The position numbers were made by a program, and so were the translations under genes. A DNA stretch of 64,000 nt from Pleurocapsa sp. PCC 7327 (GTDB lineage: Bacteria > Cyanobacteriota > Cyanobacteriia > Cyanobacteriales > Microcystaceae), in NCBI RefSeq assembly GCF_000317025.1, contig NC_019689.1, forward strand, positions 1,217,501 through 1,281,500. The letters are read 5' to 3'. Below the pieces are notes generated by a model that was not told where the DNA came from, made no database searches, and worked only from the letters and a program-made list of their open reading frames with translations. This document shows, piece after piece, positions 18,703 to 28,265 of the stretch (positions within the stretch are counted from its first letter, which is position 1; the number at the start of each line of letters is the position of its first letter).

Positions 18703-19440
18703 ATGTTATCTCTGGGACTAGAAGACAAAGTAATTTTTGTCACTGGCGGCAATCGAGGCATTGGCGCTACCGTAGTGAGTTTGCTGCAACAGTTGGGAGC
18801 CAAGGTAGCTTACACTTATCGCTCTAGCAATCATTATTACGATGGGGATCTTCCCAATGGCGCCCTTCCGATAGAAGCAGATGTCACCGATGCAGCAGCA
18901 TTAGAGGCAGCCGCTCGACGGGTGGAAGAGAAGTTAGGAGCTGTATATGGGGTAGTCGCCAACGCGGGAATTACTAAAGATAATTTCTATCCCAAATTAA
19001 CCCATGACGATTGGGATGCAGTGATCGACGTTAACTTGAAGGGAGTCAACCACACAATTAAGCCCTTTATTTCAGGAATGTACGAGCGGGGAGAAGGATC
19101 GCTCGTCTGCGTTAGTTCGATTTCAGGAGAAAGGGGCAATGTCGGTCAAACCAACTATGCTGCCACAAAAGCAGCAGTAATCGGTCTTGTCAAGTCTCTA
19201 GCCAGAGAAGCAGCCCGCTATGGGGTACGGGCTAACGTAGTGTCTCCTGGATTCATCGAGACTGACATGACTAAGGGACTTCCAGATAAAGTGAAAGACA
19301 AAGTTACTGCCGAGATTCCTTTCCGTCGTTTCGGTAAACCAGAGGATGTTGCTTGGGCAGTAGCATTCCTTCTCTCGCCAGTAGCTAGCAACTATGTTAC
19401 TGGAGAAGTGCTGCGAGTTAATGGTGCCCACCACACCTAA
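18703..19440 (+). CDS. phaB: PhaB-like acetoacetyl-CoA / 3-oxoacyl-ACP reductase
   Basis: Short-chain dehydrogenase of 245 residues that uses NADPH to reduce a 3-oxoacyl thioester. The nucleotide loop TGGNRGIG lies at 14-21, NAG and the catalytic Ser-Tyr-Lys set (SSISGERG, then YAATK) follow. The very close match from memory to the Synechocystis PhaB pattern (MLSLGLEDKV at the start, SNYVTGEVLRVNGAHHT at the end) points to the polyhydroxybutyrate enzyme rather than the housekeeping FabG. No phaA, phaC or phaE lies nearby, so the assignment rests on sequence alone. Confidence 0.75.
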   Translation: MLSLGLEDKVIFVTGGNRGIGATVVSLLQQLGAKVAYTYRSSNHYYDGDLPNGALPIEADVTDAAALEAAARRVEEKLGAVYGVVANAGITKDNFYPKLTHDDWDAVIDVNLKGVNHTIKPFISGMYERGEGSLVCVSSISGERGNVGQTNYAATKAAVIGLVKSLAREAARYGVRANVVSPGFIETDMTKGLPDKVKDKVTAEIPFRRFGKPEDVAWAVAFLLSPVASNYVTGEVLRVNGAHHT

Positions 19441-19521
19441 AACAGCTCGCCATATTAGGTTACGACGATTGACTTAGCGATCTAGGATTGTCTTCCTTGC
19501 GATCGCATCCCTTCGATAAGA

Positions 19522-20145
19522 TTAAACCTTACTTTCCCAGGCTGCCGTAAAAAAATCTTCCTCGCACAAAAGTGCATAGCGATAGGTTTCTCGCACTAAA
19601 TCGGTTGCAGTTGCATAGCGATCGCATAAACTCTCTAATAGCTGGGCTAGTTTTTCAAATTCTGGAGAGCTATAAGCTAAAATCCAATTGGCATATTGAT
19701 GGTCGGGAATGCCATTTTGAGCAAGTTGTTGCCCTAAAAACGCATAAAGGCGCATGCAAGGACTCATCGCAACTGCCGTCACTCCAACATCGCTGCCCCA
19801 AGCCGTTGCCAGTAAAAAATCTGTATAGCGACGAGTGGCAGGAGCCGGCTTAACTTCTCGTAAGTTAACCCCCCACTGATTTGCATAGTCTTCATGCAAG
19901 CGCAATTCTTCTAAAACTCCTTCCGCCAGTCGATGAAAGGTACAAAATCCTTCCCAATCATAAGCTTTTGCCGCAGCAATACTATATGCACGAGCAAAAG
20001 CTTCTAGGAAAAAGGCATCTTGACCCACATAAAACGCAAATTTTTCTCGCTCTAGAGTTCCTGTCGCAATTCCTCGGACGAAAGAATTTTCAAGACAAGC
20101 TCGAGCCAATTCTTGATGGCTTTGCCATAATTCTTTACTAAGCAT
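19522..20145 (-). CDS. tenA: TenA-family aminopyrimidine aminohydrolase
   Basis: Thiaminase II fold, about 207 residues, all helical. TenA salvages thiamin pyrimidine by hydrolysing aminopyrimidine breakdown products. Recognisable blocks: WQSHQELARACLENSFVRGI at the start, FYVGQDAFFLEAFARAY, and AMSPCMRLYAFLG carrying the catalytic Cys. It follows the pentapeptide-repeat gene by 13 bases on the same strand, so the two are probably co-transcribed. No other thiamin genes and no TPP riboswitch are visible here. Confidence 0.88.
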   Translation of the reverse strand: MLSKELWQSHQELARACLENSFVRGIATGTLEREKFAFYVGQDAFFLEAFARAYSIAAAKAYDWEGFCTFHRLAEGVLEELRLHEDYANQWGVNLREVKPAPATRRYTDFLLATAWGSDVGVTAVAMSPCMRLYAFLGQQLAQNGIPDHQYANWILAYSSPEFEKLAQLLESLCDRYATATDLVRETYRYALLCEEDFFTAAWESKV

Positions 20146-20158
20146 AGTGATTACATAA

Positions 20159-20935
20159 TCAAAAAGCTACGAGAAATTGCAAAAGTAAAGAGGCAGCTCC
20201 TTGTAGAAACCTCATGAATCCTGAAGTTTCTTCTGGCTCTTGATTCGACTGACGAATGGCTTCCATGGTTACCAAAAAATTCTGGGAAGCATCAAAGCCA
20301 GGTTTATTTTGTTGCTTTTGGAAGAGTTGAGAAGCCATTTCAGCATCTTTTTTGGCTTGTCCTTGTTTGCCCAAACGGTAATTGGCAATACCGCGAGCCA
20401 AGTAGGCAGGTGCAAATTGGGGATCGAGGGATAAGGATTGATTATAATGTTCGATCGCGGCTACGTGATTTCCTTTTTTACTTTCGACCAAACCCCAGCC
20501 GTAAAATTGTTGTGGAGATCCGGCATAGGTAGGAATTCCATAAGCTCCTTGGACGTAAGCGGTATCGAGTTTCGTCCCAATTAAATTGGCATTGGTGAGA
20601 TAGGCACTTCTGAGATCGGTACCATCTAAAATTGCCCCAGCTAAATTAGCACCAACTAGGTTGGCGCCATACAAAGAAGCTCCCGCAAGATTTGCCCCGC
20701 TAAGATCCGCTCCAGTGAGATTGGCTTGACTCAGGTTTGCCCCACTCAAGTTAGCTCCCCGCAGGTTGACGCCAGCGAGGTTGGACATGACTAAACCAGC
20801 CCCGCTTAGCTCGCACTGACTGCATTCTCTCGTAGATAGCAACTGACGGAGATGTTCTAGATTTTCTGCGCGAACGGGAATTGATAGCCCGATCGCAGAT
20901 AAAATTGTAGTGATAGCAAGGAGATTGAATTTCAT
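20159..20935 (-). CDS. Secreted pentapeptide-repeat protein with TPR segment
   Basis: 258 residues. A cleavable signal peptide is likely (hydrophobic LLAITTILSAIGLSI, cut after VRA near residue 23). Residues about 45-125 are at least 14 A(N/D)LXX pentapeptide units, forming a right-handed square beta-helix. Residues about 145-210 look like one to two TPR units (GNHVAAIEHYNQSLSLDP and FAPAYLARGIANYRLGK). Two Cys precede the repeats (RECSQCELSG). Such proteins are abundant in cyanobacteria and mostly uncharacterised; periplasmic or thylakoid-lumen location is inferred. Upstream partner of tenA. Confidence 0.85.
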   Translation of the reverse strand: MKFNLLAITTILSAIGLSIPVRAENLEHLRQLLSTRECSQCELSGAGLVMSNLAGVNLRGANLSGANLSQANLTGADLSGANLAGASLYGANLVGANLAGAILDGTDLRSAYLTNANLIGTKLDTAYVQGAYGIPTYAGSPQQFYGWGLVESKKGNHVAAIEHYNQSLSLDPQFAPAYLARGIANYRLGKQGQAKKDAEMASQLFQKQQNKPGFDASQNFLVTMEAIRQSNQEPEETSGFMRFLQGAASLLLQFLVAF

Positions 20936-21118
20936 ATAGCTTCCTCAATGGTTTCTAGTAAATTTAGGCTAGCAATAGCTGCTTGGTATGAAAATTTAAT
21001 TATCAGATATTTTAGAGTCACAAAAGCGAATCTGGGTTTCTTAGCTTGAGGCAATAATTAACCAAGTGCGATTCGGTTTAAAATTGAAATATTACTTAAC
21101 AATTGAGAAAGAAAAGCC

Positions 21119-21388
21119 ATGGCAGCCAAAGTCGAAATTTACACCTGGAGTTCCTGTCCTTTCTGCATTCGTGCCAAAGCTTTGTTAGGTAAGAAAGGCG
21201 TCGAGTTTACCGAATACGTTATTGATGGCGATGAGGAAGCTAGAGCCTTAATGGCAGAGCGAGCCAACGGACGCAGAAGTCTACCCCAAATCTTTATCGA
21301 CAATCGACATGTCGGCGGCTGCGACGATCTATATGCCTTAGAATCGCAAGGTCAACTCGATCCCCTTCTGCAAGGCAACGTTGCATAG
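21119..21388 (+). CDS. grxC: Glutaredoxin 3
   Basis: Small cytoplasmic thiol-disulfide oxidoreductase of 89 residues that reduces disulfides using glutathione. The dithiol active site is C13-P-F-C16, and the glutathione-contact motifs SLPQIFID (cis-Pro) and HVGGCDDLYAL are present. Followed on the same strand by gshB after 210 bases, a pairing common in cyanobacteria that puts the enzyme next to the maker of its cofactor. Starts with ATG. Confidence 0.96.
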   Translation: MAAKVEIYTWSSCPFCIRAKALLGKKGVEFTEYVIDGDEEARALMAERANGRRSLPQIFIDNRHVGGCDDLYALESQGQLDPLLQGNVA

Positions 21389-21598
21389 CTTGAAAAGCAA
21401 GAGACTGGGGGACTGGGAGTGTAAGGAGTGTGGGAAGAGGAAGAGGACTTGTGAGACTCCGAAGAAGACAAACAACTAACAACTGTACGGGCGGTTTTTT
21501 AGATTAACTGTAGGTAAATCTCTCGCGTTTTTAAATAAACCTGCCCCTACTAACTCCTAACTACTAACCAATCTCCAATCGAAAATCCAAAATCGAAA

Positions 21599-22570
21599 AT
21601 GAAATTAGCATTTATTATCGATCCCATATCTAGACTCGATCCGGGACACGATACTAGCGTGGCACTCATGGAGGCAGCACAAACTCTCGGACACGAAGTT
21701 TGGATTACTCAGGTACATCAGTTGAGCGTTATCGGGGGTACGGCTTGGGCAACGCTGCAAAAAGTTCGGCTGACTCCAGTAAAACTGGCGAACGGACGTT
21801 GGGTTAGCGATCCCAATTGGTATCAGCTTTCGGATGGGGTGTTGACTTGTCTCGAAGATATGGACGCGGTTTTCATGCGAACCGATCCTCCCGTCACCAT
21901 GCGCTATCTCTATGCAACGTACATTCTGGAGTTAATTAATCCAGCCAAAACCTTGGTAATTAATTCGCCGCAAGGGTTAAGAGAAGCGAATGAAAAAATG
22001 TACACCTTGCAATTTCATCAAGTGATGCCGGAAACGATCGTCAGTCAGGATAAATCGATTATTCGGCAATTTGTAGAGGAGAAAAAATTTGCTGTCCTTA
22101 AGCCATTAGGTGGAAAAGCAGGCGAGGGGATTTTATTTTTAGATCCGAGCGATCGCAATTTTAACTCCATCATCGAAGTTAGCACTCAACACGGACGGGA
22201 ACCCGTCATGATTCAACAATATCTCCCAGAAGCCAAAGATGGAGATAAGCGCATTATCATGCTCAATGGCGAACCCATTGGGGCAGTTAATCGAGTTCCT
22301 ACGGGTAGCGAGTTTCGCGGCAATATGGCAGTTGGGGGAAAAGTAGAAAAAACAAACATCACAGAAAGAGAACGGGAAATCTGTGCCGCTGTTGGACCTA
22401 AGTTGCGAGATAATGGCTTGTATTTTGTTGGATTGGATGTCATTGGCGGCTATTTGACTGAGGTAAATGTGACCAGCCCCACGGGAATTCGAGAGATCGA
22501 TCGCCTTAACAATACGAATCTAGGCAAACAAGTCATCCAATGGTTAGAGAAGGCAATTCCCAGTCCGTAA
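21599..22570 (+). CDS. gshB: Glutathione synthetase
   Basis: ATP-grasp ligase that joins glycine to gamma-glutamylcysteine to form glutathione. Recognisable: MKLAFIIDPI at the start, FMRTDPPVTMRYLYATYILE, the ATP-grasp lysine region LKPLGGKAGEGILFL, and the Mg-binding end VGLDVIGGYLTEVNVTSPTGIRE. 323 residues is typical. The preceding spacer holds dispersed low-complexity repeats (GACTGGGAGTG, TAACTACTAAC and AATCGAAAAT types) running right up to the ATG. Confidence 0.96.
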   Translation: MKLAFIIDPISRLDPGHDTSVALMEAAQTLGHEVWITQVHQLSVIGGTAWATLQKVRLTPVKLANGRWVSDPNWYQLSDGVLTCLEDMDAVFMRTDPPVTMRYLYATYILELINPAKTLVINSPQGLREANEKMYTLQFHQVMPETIVSQDKSIIRQFVEEKKFAVLKPLGGKAGEGILFLDPSDRNFNSIIEVSTQHGREPVMIQQYLPEAKDGDKRIIMLNGEPIGAVNRVPTGSEFRGNMAVGGKVEKTNITEREREICAAVGPKLRDNGLYFVGLDVIGGYLTEVNVTSPTGIREIDRLNNTNLGKQVIQWLEKAIPSP

Positions 22571-22683
22571 GCTCGATCGCGATCTTACAGAAAGTTAGAT
22601 AGAGATATTTTTCAAATATTGACGAATATCCGTAGAACAATTCCTTTTAATCCATCGTCGATCGAGTTTTAAAGACTCGAATA

Positions 22684-22834
22684 ATATTAAATCCGTTTAA
22701 TTGACCATAATACGTAGTGCATTCGCGTAGCGTGCGCGTAAGCGCATACGTCTAGCTCGCTTTTCATCCCTGCTCAAACGCAAGCTAGAAGCTCGCACTA
22801 CTGGTTATTGTGTTTGTTCGATCGGATTTGATAT
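22684..22834 (-). mobile_element. MITE-like dispersed element, copy B
   Basis: A 151-base element with 12-base terminal inverted repeats (ATATTAAATCCG at the left, complement of CGGATTTGATAT at the right; 11 of 12 match). Internal blocks match copy A at 8602-8775 in reverse. There is no reading frame. Target duplication is unclear in the AT-rich flanks. It lies just downstream of the fused ABC ATPase gene. Confidence 0.7.
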
Positions 22835-22856
22835 AAATATATCGAGGAGTAGTTTA

Positions 22857-24545
22857 CTAGCGTAACTCTCCCAATAAAGGGGCAGCTTTTAGTAACTTTT
22901 GGGTGTAGGGATGCTGAGGATTGGTGAAAATCTCTTCTGTCTCGCCGAGTTCGACAATCTTACCTGCATTCATTACGGCAATGCGATCGCACAGAAATCT
23001 GGCCACCCAGAGATCGTGAGTAATAAAGAGATAAGTCAGATTAAATTCTTTCTTTAACTCTAACATTAAATCTAAAACTTGCGTCTGGACGCTAGCATCT
23101 AACATGCTGACAGGTTCGTCGCAGATGAGTAACTGAGGATGAGTAATTAACGCGCGGGCGATCGCAACTCTTTGTTGTTGTCCCCCGGATAAATCGCTAG
23201 GATAGCGATAATAATAATCTTCCACAGGCGTTAATCCCACCCGTTTGAGCATTCTTTCTACTCGCTCTTTGGCTTGTGCGGGAGTTGCTAACTGATGGAT
23301 AAATAAGGGATCGGTAATGCTTTCTCCTATGGTCATTAAAGGATTGAGACAAGCATGGGGATCTTGAAACACCATTTGTATGTGACGGCGTTTTTGGCGC
23401 ATTTGTTGGGGGGAAAGTCGGGTTAAATCTTCTCCCAAAAACTCTACCGCTCCAGAAGTGGGACGAATTAACTGTAAAATCGTTCGAGATAGCGTACTTT
23501 TGCCACACCCGGATTCTCCTACCAATCCCAAGATTTCTCCTGGATATAGCTCAAAATTCACTTCATCAACGGCTTTGATAACCTTTTTTTCTTTTGAAAG
23601 CCATTGCTCTAAAAGATTTCCTTCTAAGGTATAGTATTGCTTTAAATCTATAACTTTTAATAGCGGGATTGGTTGTTGGTGACTTGTGTGAGTTTGTAAC
23701 TCCCGAACGGGCATACTGTCATTCGTCTCTACGGCTGACTTCTCCTCTAAATGAATATGCAAGGCGGCTTTTAGGAGAGACTGGGTATATTGATGCTGGG
23801 GATGATGGAAAATTGATTTTACCGAACCTGTTTCGACAATTTTGCCCCCGTACATTACGGCAATGCGATCGCAGTATTCCCCTACCATGGCTAAATCGTG
23901 AGAAATCATTAAAAGTGCCATCTCATGCTCGTTGCACAGGCGGGTAAGTTCCTGCAAGATCTCCGAGGCAACGGTAACATCTAAGCTAGTCGTGGGTTCG
24001 TCTGCCACAATCGCGTTAGGATTGAGGAGTAAGGCAAGCGCGATCGCGACTCTTTGACGCATTCCGCCGCTAAACTCGTGGGGATACTGCCCCCAGCGAT
24101 TGGCAGGGATTTTTACCTTTTCTAGGGTTGCAAGTGCTTTTTCCTTGGCTTGGCGGCGCGATAATTGAGGTTGATGCGCTCTGAGAGTTTCGATACAATG
24201 CTCTCCAATCGTCATCAGGGGATCGAGGCGCGTCATAGGATCTTGAAAGACTAACGCAACTACCTCTCCCCGAAATTGTCGCAATTGCACGGAATTGAGA
24301 CCGAAGACTGGCTTTCCTCTATACTTAATCTGTCCTTCGATACGAGATGAAGGAGGCAGCAAGCGCATTGCCGCGCGTCCTATCGTCGATTTTCCGCATC
24401 CCGATTCTCCTATCAGTCCAAGTTTTTCGCCTTTGTTGAGAGTAAACGAGACATCATCAACTGCCCAATCAATTTTTTCTGTAGCGCGATGGCTGGGATA
24501 GGCAACCCGCAAATTTTCTACGCAAAATAAGGGTTCGGTCATCAT
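22857..24545 (-). CDS. Peptide-type ABC transporter, two fused ATPase domains
   Basis: 562 residues with two complete Dpp/Opp-type ATPases in tandem (DppD-DppF or GsiA/YejF pattern). Domain 1 (about 5-265) has GESGCGKST and the signature FSGGMRQRVAIALAL. Domain 2 (about 295-560) has a second GESGCGKST, LSGGQQQRVAIARAL, and an LICDEPVSMLD Walker B. It should power uptake of oligopeptides or a similar solute at the plasma membrane. No permease or binding-protein gene lies beside it, so partners must be elsewhere. Starts with ATG-ATG; the first is taken. Confidence 0.93.
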   Translation of the reverse strand: MMTEPLFCVENLRVAYPSHRATEKIDWAVDDVSFTLNKGEKLGLIGESGCGKSTIGRAAMRLLPPSSRIEGQIKYRGKPVFGLNSVQLRQFRGEVVALVFQDPMTRLDPLMTIGEHCIETLRAHQPQLSRRQAKEKALATLEKVKIPANRWGQYPHEFSGGMRQRVAIALALLLNPNAIVADEPTTSLDVTVASEILQELTRLCNEHEMALLMISHDLAMVGEYCDRIAVMYGGKIVETGSVKSIFHHPQHQYTQSLLKAALHIHLEEKSAVETNDSMPVRELQTHTSHQQPIPLLKVIDLKQYYTLEGNLLEQWLSKEKKVIKAVDEVNFELYPGEILGLVGESGCGKSTLSRTILQLIRPTSGAVEFLGEDLTRLSPQQMRQKRRHIQMVFQDPHACLNPLMTIGESITDPLFIHQLATPAQAKERVERMLKRVGLTPVEDYYYRYPSDLSGGQQQRVAIARALITHPQLLICDEPVSMLDASVQTQVLDLMLELKKEFNLTYLFITHDLWVARFLCDRIAVMNAGKIVELGETEEIFTNPQHPYTQKLLKAAPLLGELR

Positions 24546-24670
24546 TGCTCAGTGATTCGCACAATCTTGATGATGTATTATCTTAGGACTTTTGCGAGAA
24601 TCAAAGGAGTTTCCTTTGCACACCAAAAGTGACAATCTTATGTCAATGGCTTTCCAAGAGAAGTTTTTAC

Positions 24671-25039
24671 TTATTCGCTCTCAAATGTCAGGATAGCTTG
24701 ACAAAAACCGATCGAATTATCAACGCGATCGCGGATCGCTGCTAATCGTTGCTCTGAGGTGGCTGCTTGTTTGGATGACCTCAAAAAGAGAATATCCGTT
24801 CCCAACAGCCGTAGCGCTCGGTGCATCTCCGTTTGCATCGACTGAAAGTGCGAAGCGAAAGTTCCCTCTAGTTCGTCGCTTTCCAAGAGCATAACCTCTT
24901 CTTGGAAGACTTGTTGAATTTGCTGAAACTTTTCCTGTATAACAGTTACCCTGGAATTAGGAGAATCGAGCTGCTCCCGCAACCCTCTTAAGAGAGTTAA
25001 CAATTTTTGATAGGCATTTTGGTGTAATGTTGGTAACAT
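24671..25039 (-). CDS. patD: Small helical protein, PatD-like
   Basis: 122 residues, all helical, no signal or membrane segment. The layout MLP-LHQNAYQKLLTLLRGLREQL, then FQSMQTEMHRALRLLGTDILFLRSSKQ, then RLAAIRDRVDNSIGFCQAIL resembles PatD, a cyanobacterial protein reported to tune heterocyst frequency in Anabaena. Homologues also occur in cyanobacteria without heterocysts, where the role is unknown. I recognise the pattern from memory only, so the name is tentative. It is divergent from rel, with 285 bases between. Confidence 0.45.
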   Translation of the reverse strand: MLPTLHQNAYQKLLTLLRGLREQLDSPNSRVTVIQEKFQQIQQVFQEEVMLLESDELEGTFASHFQSMQTEMHRALRLLGTDILFLRSSKQAATSEQRLAAIRDRVDNSIGFCQAILTFESE

Positions 25040-25324
25040 ACGGCACCAGATTGCGCTAAAATCTGTTAAATAATATTAATTTTTTGGGAGAGACTGACAT
25101 CAAGTCAAGTTCTTACCCAGTGGAATCGTTAAAAGAAGGTTTTAATTTTCATACCTAACACTGGTTCTGGTGCTACAGAATAGGAATGCGCGCCAGCAGC
25201 GTCAGGATTCAACTAACTATAGTAGTAGGTTTTATCGAGAGCAGTCTGTTAACTCCCTGCCTTATGATTATCTTTCTCAAGACCTCCTTCTCTTCTACTT
25301 TTTACTCGTCCAAGCACGCCTTCT

Positions 25325-27622
25325 ATGAACGCAACTACCATTACTCTCCCCAATACTGTCAATGCCTCTGAAGCTTCTCAATCCCTAGAGCTTCCCGATT
25401 GGCTGCAAGAATGTTTGATTGCCTATAAATCCGATCCTAAAGGCGATCGCGCGGAAGAACTGAGCCTCATTTGTCGCGCCTTTAACTTTGCCTATGAGCT
25501 TCACGAAGGGCAATACCGCAAATCGGGAGAACCTTACATCGCCCATCCCATCGCTGTAGCGAGTTTGCTGCGGGACTTGGGGGGAGATAAAGCAATGATT
25601 GCGGCAGGATTTCTTCACGATGTCGTCGAAGATACGGACGTGACGCTAGAAGAGATCGAGGAAAGGTTTGGGGCGGAGGTACGCCAGCTAGTAGAAGGGG
25701 TCACTAAATTATCGAAATTTAATTTTTCCAGCAAAACCGAACGTCAAGCCGAAAACTTTCGTCGCATGTTCCTGGCGATGGCAAAAGATATTCGCGTCAT
25801 CATCGTCAAACTAGCGGATCGCCTGCACAACATGCGTACCCTAGAGCATCTCAAACCCGAAAAACAGCGCAGCATTGCTTTAGAAACGCGAGAAATCTTT
25901 GCGCCGTTGGCTAACCGTTTGGGGATCGGGCGCTTAAAGTGGGAATTAGAAGATTTAGCCTTTAAGTATTTAGAACCAGAAGCCTATCGGGCAGTTCAAT
26001 CTCTAGTGGCAGAAAAACGAACCGATCGCGAGGCGAGACTAGAAAAAGTTTCCGAAATGCTGCGAGAGCGCTTGACCAGTTTGGGAATTAACGTTCGAGA
26101 AATCAAAGGGCGACCCAAACATCTCTATGGAATCTACCAGAAGATGCAACGTCAGCAGAAGGAATTTCACGAAATTTATGATATCGCCGCGCTGAGAATT
26201 ATCGTAGACAGCAAAGACGAATGCTATCGCGCGCTAGCAGTCGTTCACGATGCGTTTAGACCCATTCCAGGTCGCTTTAAAGATTACATCGGACTGCCAA
26301 AACCTAACCGCTATCAATCGCTGCATACGACGGTTGTCGGGTTAAACGGTCGTCCCATGGAAGTGCAAATTCGGACGCTGGAAATGCACCACATTGCCGA
26401 ATACGGGATTGCTGCCCACTGGAAATATAAGGAAACCGGAGGTTCCAGTACTGCCCAGCTATCGCAAGAAGATGAGAAATTTACTTGGTTGCGCCAGCTA
26501 CTGGAGTGGCAAAACGACCTCAAAGACGCTCAGGAATATGTGGACAATCTCAAAGATAATCTGTTTGAAGATGACGTCTACGTTTTTACTCCCAAAGGAG
26601 ATGTAGTTGCCCTAGCGCAAGGAGCAACGCCAGTCGATTTCGCCTATCATATTCACACTGAAATCGGACATCACATGAAAGGGGCGCGGATTAACGGGCG
26701 ATGGTCGGTATTGGATACGCCCTTGCAAAATGGCGACATCGTAGAAATTATTACTCAGAAAAACGCTCATCCCAGTTTAGACTGGCTTAACTTCGTCGTT
26801 ACGCCAAGCGCCCGCAATCGCATTCGTCAATGGTACAAGCGATCGCGCCGAGAAGAAAACATCGCACGCGGGCGGGAATTATTAGAAAAAGAACTGGGCA
26901 AAAGCGGTTTAGAAGCTTTGCTCAAATCGGAACCAATGCAAGTGGTTGCCGAACGATGTAACTATCAAACCGTCGAAGACTTGTTGGCGGCACTCGGTTA
27001 CGGGGAACTTACCTCGAATCAAGTAGTCAACCGATTGCGAGAAATAACCATTAAAGCGCAACAAGCTGAGATGGAGATGGATGAAGCAGACGTACTAACC
27101 GAGCTAACCCCGCCAACGCCAGCTCGTCATGTGACTAGCACCACGAGCAGTAAATCTCCGATCGCTGGCGTTGAAGGACTACTGTATCATATCGCTAAAT
27201 GTTGTCATCCCATTCCCGGCGAAGCGATTGTCGGCGTTGTCGGCCGCGGTTCCAGAGGCATTGCCATTCATCGTCAGGGTTGCGTCAATGCCGAGAACGC
27301 GCCAGTAGAGAGGTTAATTCCCGTCAAGTGGAATCCAATCGACAGCAACGGACGACCTCAAACTTATCCGGTCGATATTCAAATTGAAGCGATCGACCGA
27401 GTGGGAGTCTTAAAAGATATCCTGTCTCGCTTGAGCGATCAAAATATCAACGTTCGCAATGCTGGCGTAAAAACCAGTAGTGGCAAACCAGCGTTGATTT
27501 CTTTAAGTATTGACATTCAGGATCGCCAACAGCTCGATCGCACCTTCGATCGCATTAAAAATATGAGCGACGTTATCGATATCCGTCGAGTCGGTCAAGT
27601 AGCTCCCGATCTAGTCAAATAA
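25325..27622 (+). CDS. rel: Bifunctional (p)ppGpp synthetase/hydrolase
   Basis: Makes and degrades the stringent-response alarmone. Order: HD hydrolase domain (about 55-210; GFLHDVVEDTD with H98-D99), synthetase domain (about 260-400; GRFKDYIGLPKPNRYQSLHTTV, with RFKD in the RXKD form found in bifunctional Rel/SpoT enzymes), TGS domain (about 420-480; VYVFTPKGDVVALAQGATPVDFAY), zinc-finger-like region (IAKCCHPIPGEAIVG) and C-terminal ACT domain. Both active centres look intact. 765 residues is the normal length. ATG start; a hairpin follows the stop. Confidence 0.96.
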   Translation: MNATTITLPNTVNASEASQSLELPDWLQECLIAYKSDPKGDRAEELSLICRAFNFAYELHEGQYRKSGEPYIAHPIAVASLLRDLGGDKAMIAAGFLHDVVEDTDVTLEEIEERFGAEVRQLVEGVTKLSKFNFSSKTERQAENFRRMFLAMAKDIRVIIVKLADRLHNMRTLEHLKPEKQRSIALETREIFAPLANRLGIGRLKWELEDLAFKYLEPEAYRAVQSLVAEKRTDREARLEKVSEMLRERLTSLGINVREIKGRPKHLYGIYQKMQRQQKEFHEIYDIAALRIIVDSKDECYRALAVVHDAFRPIPGRFKDYIGLPKPNRYQSLHTTVVGLNGRPMEVQIRTLEMHHIAEYGIAAHWKYKETGGSSTAQLSQEDEKFTWLRQLLEWQNDLKDAQEYVDNLKDNLFEDDVYVFTPKGDVVALAQGATPVDFAYHIHTEIGHHMKGARINGRWSVLDTPLQNGDIVEIITQKNAHPSLDWLNFVVTPSARNRIRQWYKRSRREENIARGRELLEKELGKSGLEALLKSEPMQVVAERCNYQTVEDLLAALGYGELTSNQVVNRLREITIKAQQAEMEMDEADVLTELTPPTPARHVTSTTSSKSPIAGVEGLLYHIAKCCHPIPGEAIVGVVGRGSRGIAIHRQGCVNAENAPVERLIPVKWNPIDSNGRPQTYPVDIQIEAIDRVGVLKDILSRLSDQNINVRNAGVKTSSGKPALISLSIDIQDRQQLDRTFDRIKNMSDVIDIRRVGQVAPDLVK

Positions 27623-27638
27623 AGCAATCAAAAATAAA

Positions 27639-27665
27639 CACTCGCCCGTTCTTTAAAAGCGAGTG
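27639..27665 (+). terminator. Hairpin downstream of rel
   Basis: CACTCGC and GCGAGTG form a 7-bp stem around a 13-base loop, 17 bases after the rel stop and 60 bases before the end of the convergent ndhJ. The T run after it is weak, so it may act as a bidirectional terminator with modest strength. Confidence 0.5.
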
Positions 27666-27725
27666 CTATGCCTTTAGGACCTAGGGAGAATTGGCGATTG
27701 TCGCAATACCTGTCCCAATTCTCGT

Positions 27726-28265
27726 TTAATAGGCATCTTGTAATTCATAGAAATCTGGCGAGACATAATCCTTACGCAGAGGCCAGCCCACCCAATCTTC
27801 CGGCATCAAAATTCGCTTGAGATTCGGGTGTCCCTCATAGACAATGCCATACATATCGTAGCTTTCGCGTTCTTGCCAGTCGGCTCCTTTCCAAATCCAG
27901 TATACCGAAGGCACCCTAGGATTATCTCGCGGCAGAAAGACTTTTAGTCGAACTTCTTCAGGGCGATCGGCATCGTCACTGACCTTGATAAGATGATAAA
28001 AACTAACTAACTCTTTTCCGGGACCGAGATCGTAAGCGCCTTGGCACTGGAGATAGTTAAATCCGTAGGCATAGAGCGCGGTAGCAATAGGAATGAGAAA
28101 CTCTGGCTCTACCTTGATTAGCTCGACTCCTAAATGATCTACCTCAAGCGCTGTATTCTCGAAGCCATTTTCCGTCAGCCAGCTAGAGATCTTACCCGCC
28201 TGGACAATTGCAGAGGCTTCTGGTGCTTCACCTGTCGGCTTATCTGACTGAGTTTCTTCAGCCAC
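27726..28265 (-). CDS. ndhJ: NDH-1 complex subunit J
   Basis: Peripheral-arm subunit of the photosynthetic complex I (NDH-1), the 30-kDa NuoC homologue, which supports cyclic electron flow and respiration at the thylakoid. The family signature [27 protein letters not shown] is present, and the protein ends [15 protein letters not shown] as is typical. 179 residues. Last gene of ndhC-ndhK-ndhJ; its start overlaps the ndhK stop by 8 bases. Confidence 0.97.
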   Translation of the reverse strand: MAEETQSDKPTGEAPEASAIVQAGKISSWLTENGFENTALEVDHLGVELIKVEPEFLIPIATALYAYGFNYLQCQGAYDLGPGKELVSFYHLIKVSDDADRPEEVRLKVFLPRDNPRVPSVYWIWKGADWQERESYDMYGIVYEGHPNLKRILMPEDWVGWPLRKDYVSPDFYELQDAY

